A stretch of 6,169 nucleotides of DNA from Candidatus Sumerlaeota bacterium (lineage in GTDB: Bacteria; Sumerlaeota; Sumerlaeia; MWCT01): assembly GCA_026398545.1 (NCBI GenBank), contig JAPLSR010000138.1, forward strand, positions 1-6,169. Direction: 5' to 3'. A program made the translations under genes and the position numbers. The notes beneath the pieces are model-generated. The model ran no database searches. It saw only the letters and a list, made by a program, of their open reading frames with translations, and was not told where the DNA came from. Shown piece after piece: positions 4,857 to 6,169 of the stretch (the stretch's first letter is position 1; each line of letters starts with the position of its first letter).

Positions 4857-5959
4857 TGCTGAAAAGGAGACAAAGCCGAAAAATCTTCGTGGGGACTGTG
4901 CCAGTTGGCGGCGGTGCGCCCATCACGGTGCAGTCAATGACCAAGACCCTGACCTCGGATACGGGAGCCACACTGGATGAAATCCGCCGGCTCGCCCGGG
5001 CGGGGTGTGACATCATTCGCTGCGCCGTTCCGGATGAAAAGTCCGCACACGCCCTGCGCACAATCTGCGGGGAATCCCCCATACCCGTCATTGCAGACAT
5101 CCACTTCAGTCATAAACTTGCCCTCATTGCCATAGAATCCGGGGTTCACGGACTCCGCCTTAATCCGGGGAACTTAAAAAAGCCTGAATACATACGCACC
5201 GTTGCCCGTGAGGCGACCGCGGCGGGCATCCCCATCCGCGTGGGCGTCAATGTGGGTTCAATCTCGGAAGAACGGCGGAAAAAGGTCAAATGCGGCGCCT
5301 GCACACTGCCTGAGGCAATGGTGGAAAGCGCCATCGGGCATATCCGTATGCTGGAGAATGCGGGATTCGACAAAATCAAGGTGGCGCTCAAGGCATCAGA
5401 CGTCATGACCACGGTTGAGGCTTACCGTCTCATGGCAGGAAGGTGCGACTATCCATTTCATGTGGGGATAACAGAGGCGGGCACTATCCGCACCGGCGCT
5501 ATCAAGTCCAGTGTTGGCATCGGCATCTTACTTCAGGAGGGACTTGTGGACACACTGCGGGTCTCACTGACCGCCGACCCCATTGAGGAGGTTTTCACCG
5601 GCATAAAGATACTCCAGACACTGGGTTTGCGGGAGGCTGGACCGGAACTGGTCTCCTGTCCCACATGCGGGCGTCTCCAGATTGACCTGCTCCCACTGGC
5701 TGAGATGGTCGAAAGGGCGCTCGCGGCGGAACGGCTCCCCATCAGGGTTGCAGTGATGGGATGTGTGGTGAACGGACCCGGGGAGGCGGCCGGGGCGGAT
5801 GTGGGCATTGCGGGAGGCAAGGGCGTGGGTATTCTCTTCCGAAAGGGAAAAATTGTGCGCCGGGTGCCCGAGGCGGAACTCTTCACCGCCCTTATGAAAG
5901 AGATTGAAAGGCTTAAAAAGGAAAGACGGACGAGGAAACAAAAAACACCACCCGGATGA
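4856..5959 (+). CDS. ispG: 4-hydroxy-3-methylbut-2-en-1-yl diphosphate synthase (IspG/GcpE)
   Basis: IspG is a cytoplasmic [4Fe-4S] enzyme that reductively opens MEcPP to HMBPP, the penultimate MEP step. At 367 residues it is the short bacterial form without the large insert found in plants and some bacteria. Seen: the opening VGTVPVGGGAPITVQSMTKT (12-31), TIM-barrel motifs PVIADIHF (77-84), GLRLNPGN (99-106), IRVGVNVGS (127-135), FHVGITEAG (201-209) and GIGILLQEGL (221-230), then the cluster-binding domain with SCPTCGR (C268, C271) and GCVVNGPGE (C303, with E310 as the usual fourth ligand). All four ligands are intact. The ATG overlaps the rseP TGA by one base (TGATG) and lacks a close SD; the nearest GGAG is 15 nt away. 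Translation is therefore probably coupled to rseP. The tail is Lys/Arg-rich. Confidence 0.97.
   Translation: MLKRRQSRKIFVGTVPVGGGAPITVQSMTKTLTSDTGATLDEIRRLARAGCDIIRCAVPDEKSAHALRTICGESPIPVIADIHFSHKLALIAIESGVHGLRLNPGNLKKPEYIRTVAREATAAGIPIRVGVNVGSISEERRKKVKCGACTLPEAMVESAIGHIRMLENAGFDKIKVALKASDVMTTVEAYRLMAGRCDYPFHVGITEAGTIRTGAIKSSVGIGILLQEGLVDTLRVSLTADPIEEVFTGIKILQTLGLREAGPELVSCPTCGRLQIDLLPLAEMVERALAAERLPIRVAVMGCVVNGPGEAAGADVGIAGGKGVGILFRKGKIVRRVPEAELFTALMKEIERLKKERRTRKQKTPPG
5307..5317. repeat. Palindrome TGCCTGAGGCA inside ispG
   Basis: Five-base arms around a central G, carrying the same GCCT(C/G)AGGC core as the spacer copies. It is translated in the LPEAM segment of IspG. Confidence 0.4.
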
Positions 5960-6040
5960 TGGACATTATAACATCAATTTGTCCTTTGTCCGCCTGAGGC
6001 GGATTTGTCCTTCCATTACTTTGTATCGGGTGCCTGATTC
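5960..6040. other. ispG-prmC spacer
   Basis: This 81-bp spacer is dominated by the palindrome at 5989-6003 and its flanking heptamers. I find no good promoter for prmC here, so read-through from the ispG transcript is plausible, with the palindrome as a possible transcript-processing or attenuation hairpin. Confidence 0.5.
5977..6010. repeat. 15-bp palindrome with flanking TTTGTCC repeats
   Basis: The palindrome TCCGCCTGAGGCGGA (5989-6003) is the central-G version of the 1592-1606 copy. It is embedded in three TTTGTCC heptamers (5978-5984, 5985-5991, 6004-6010). The outer two extend to ATTTGTCC (5977-5984 and 6003-6010), so the core looks bracketed by 8-bp direct repeats. Pyrimidine-rich heptamers also accompany the 1592 copy, but with a different sequence (CATCCTT). 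Confidence 0.7.
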
Positions 6041-6169
6041 ATGACCGAACCCCTGCTCATCAAAGATGCACTTGAAAAGAGCGCGGAATATCTGCGCGCA
6101 AGAGGCAGTTCAAGCCCACGCCTGGACGCCGAGCTCCTCCTGGGACACACCCTTTGCCTCAGCCGCCTG
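6041..6169 (+). CDS. prmC: Peptide chain release factor N5-glutamine methyltransferase, N-terminal part (partial)
   Basis: The frame is open from ATG 6041 to the right edge (43 codons). The peptide has the N-terminal helical domain signature of PrmC/HemK, notably SSSPRLDAELLLGHTL (23-38), which corresponds to the family's '(S/A)PRLDAELLL' motif. PrmC methylates the glutamine of the GGQ motif in release factors RF1 and RF2. The SAM-binding catalytic domain with its NPPY motif lies beyond the window, so activity cannot be judged. An in-frame TGA at 6035-6037 makes this the first possible start. No strong SD is visible. It follows ispG in the same direction. Confidence 0.85.
   Translation, partial: MTEPLLIKDALEKSAEYLRARGSSSPRLDAELLLGHTLCLSRL

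Noticed and set aside
1..6169. CRISPR arrays, tRNA/rRNA genes, transposases, toxin-antitoxin or defence genes
   Set aside because: I looked on both strands and saw no regularly spaced repeats, RNA gene signatures or such protein motifs; the content is housekeeping plus an MglA/MglB pair.

Overview
This window looks like ordinary chromosome from an uncultivated or non-model Gram-negative-type bacterium. The base composition is moderate, with AT-rich spacers. It makes isoprenoids by the MEP pathway and carries an MglA/MglB polarity module. MglA/MglB pairs are best known from Myxococcota and other delta-type proteobacteria and Thermus, and related pairs occur in many other phyla. I cannot assign a phylum from the sequence alone.

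Layout, left to right. Positions 1-96 (minus strand) hold what looks like the N-terminus of a divergently transcribed inner-membrane protein that runs off the left edge. An AT-rich spacer of about 300 bp (97-393) follows. Next is a two-gene unit: an MglA-family small GTPase (394-1023) and a Roadblock/LC7 MglB-type partner (1032-1541). A structured spacer (1542-1686) carries two adjacent inverted repeats, a heptamer tandem repeat and a near-consensus sigma70 promoter. That promoter fires into a small DUF2752 membrane protein (1687-2133). Then come dxr/ispC (2208-3389), rseP (3435-4856) and ispG (4856-5959). Finally, the 5' end of prmC (6041 to the right edge) follows a spacer with another copy of the palindrome.

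Functionally there are two themes. The first pair is a GTP switch with its probable GTPase-activating partner, which in characterised relatives sets the cell-pole identity of motility machinery. The second block joins two enzymes of the MEP isoprenoid pathway (step 2, Dxr; the penultimate step, IspG) with the intramembrane site-2 protease RseP. The dxr-rseP(-ispG) neighbourhood is a widely conserved envelope/isoprenoid cluster. The uppS and cdsA genes that often precede dxr are absent here; a DUF2752 gene sits in that place.

I do not see a new defence, mobile or biosynthetic system. The most noteworthy signals are: (a) strong over-representation of the 9-bp odd palindrome GCCT(C/G)AGGC, at five exact sites plus one near copy, in both genes and spacers, two of the spacer copies being embedded in heptamer repeats; (b) an MglA whose PM3 position, normally Asp in Ras-like GTPases and Thr in MglA, is Gly; (c) a promoter that overlaps the longest possible reading of the DUF2752 gene and argues for a shorter protein; and (d) a lysine/glutamate-rich insertion and a non-canonical GP-motif region in RseP.
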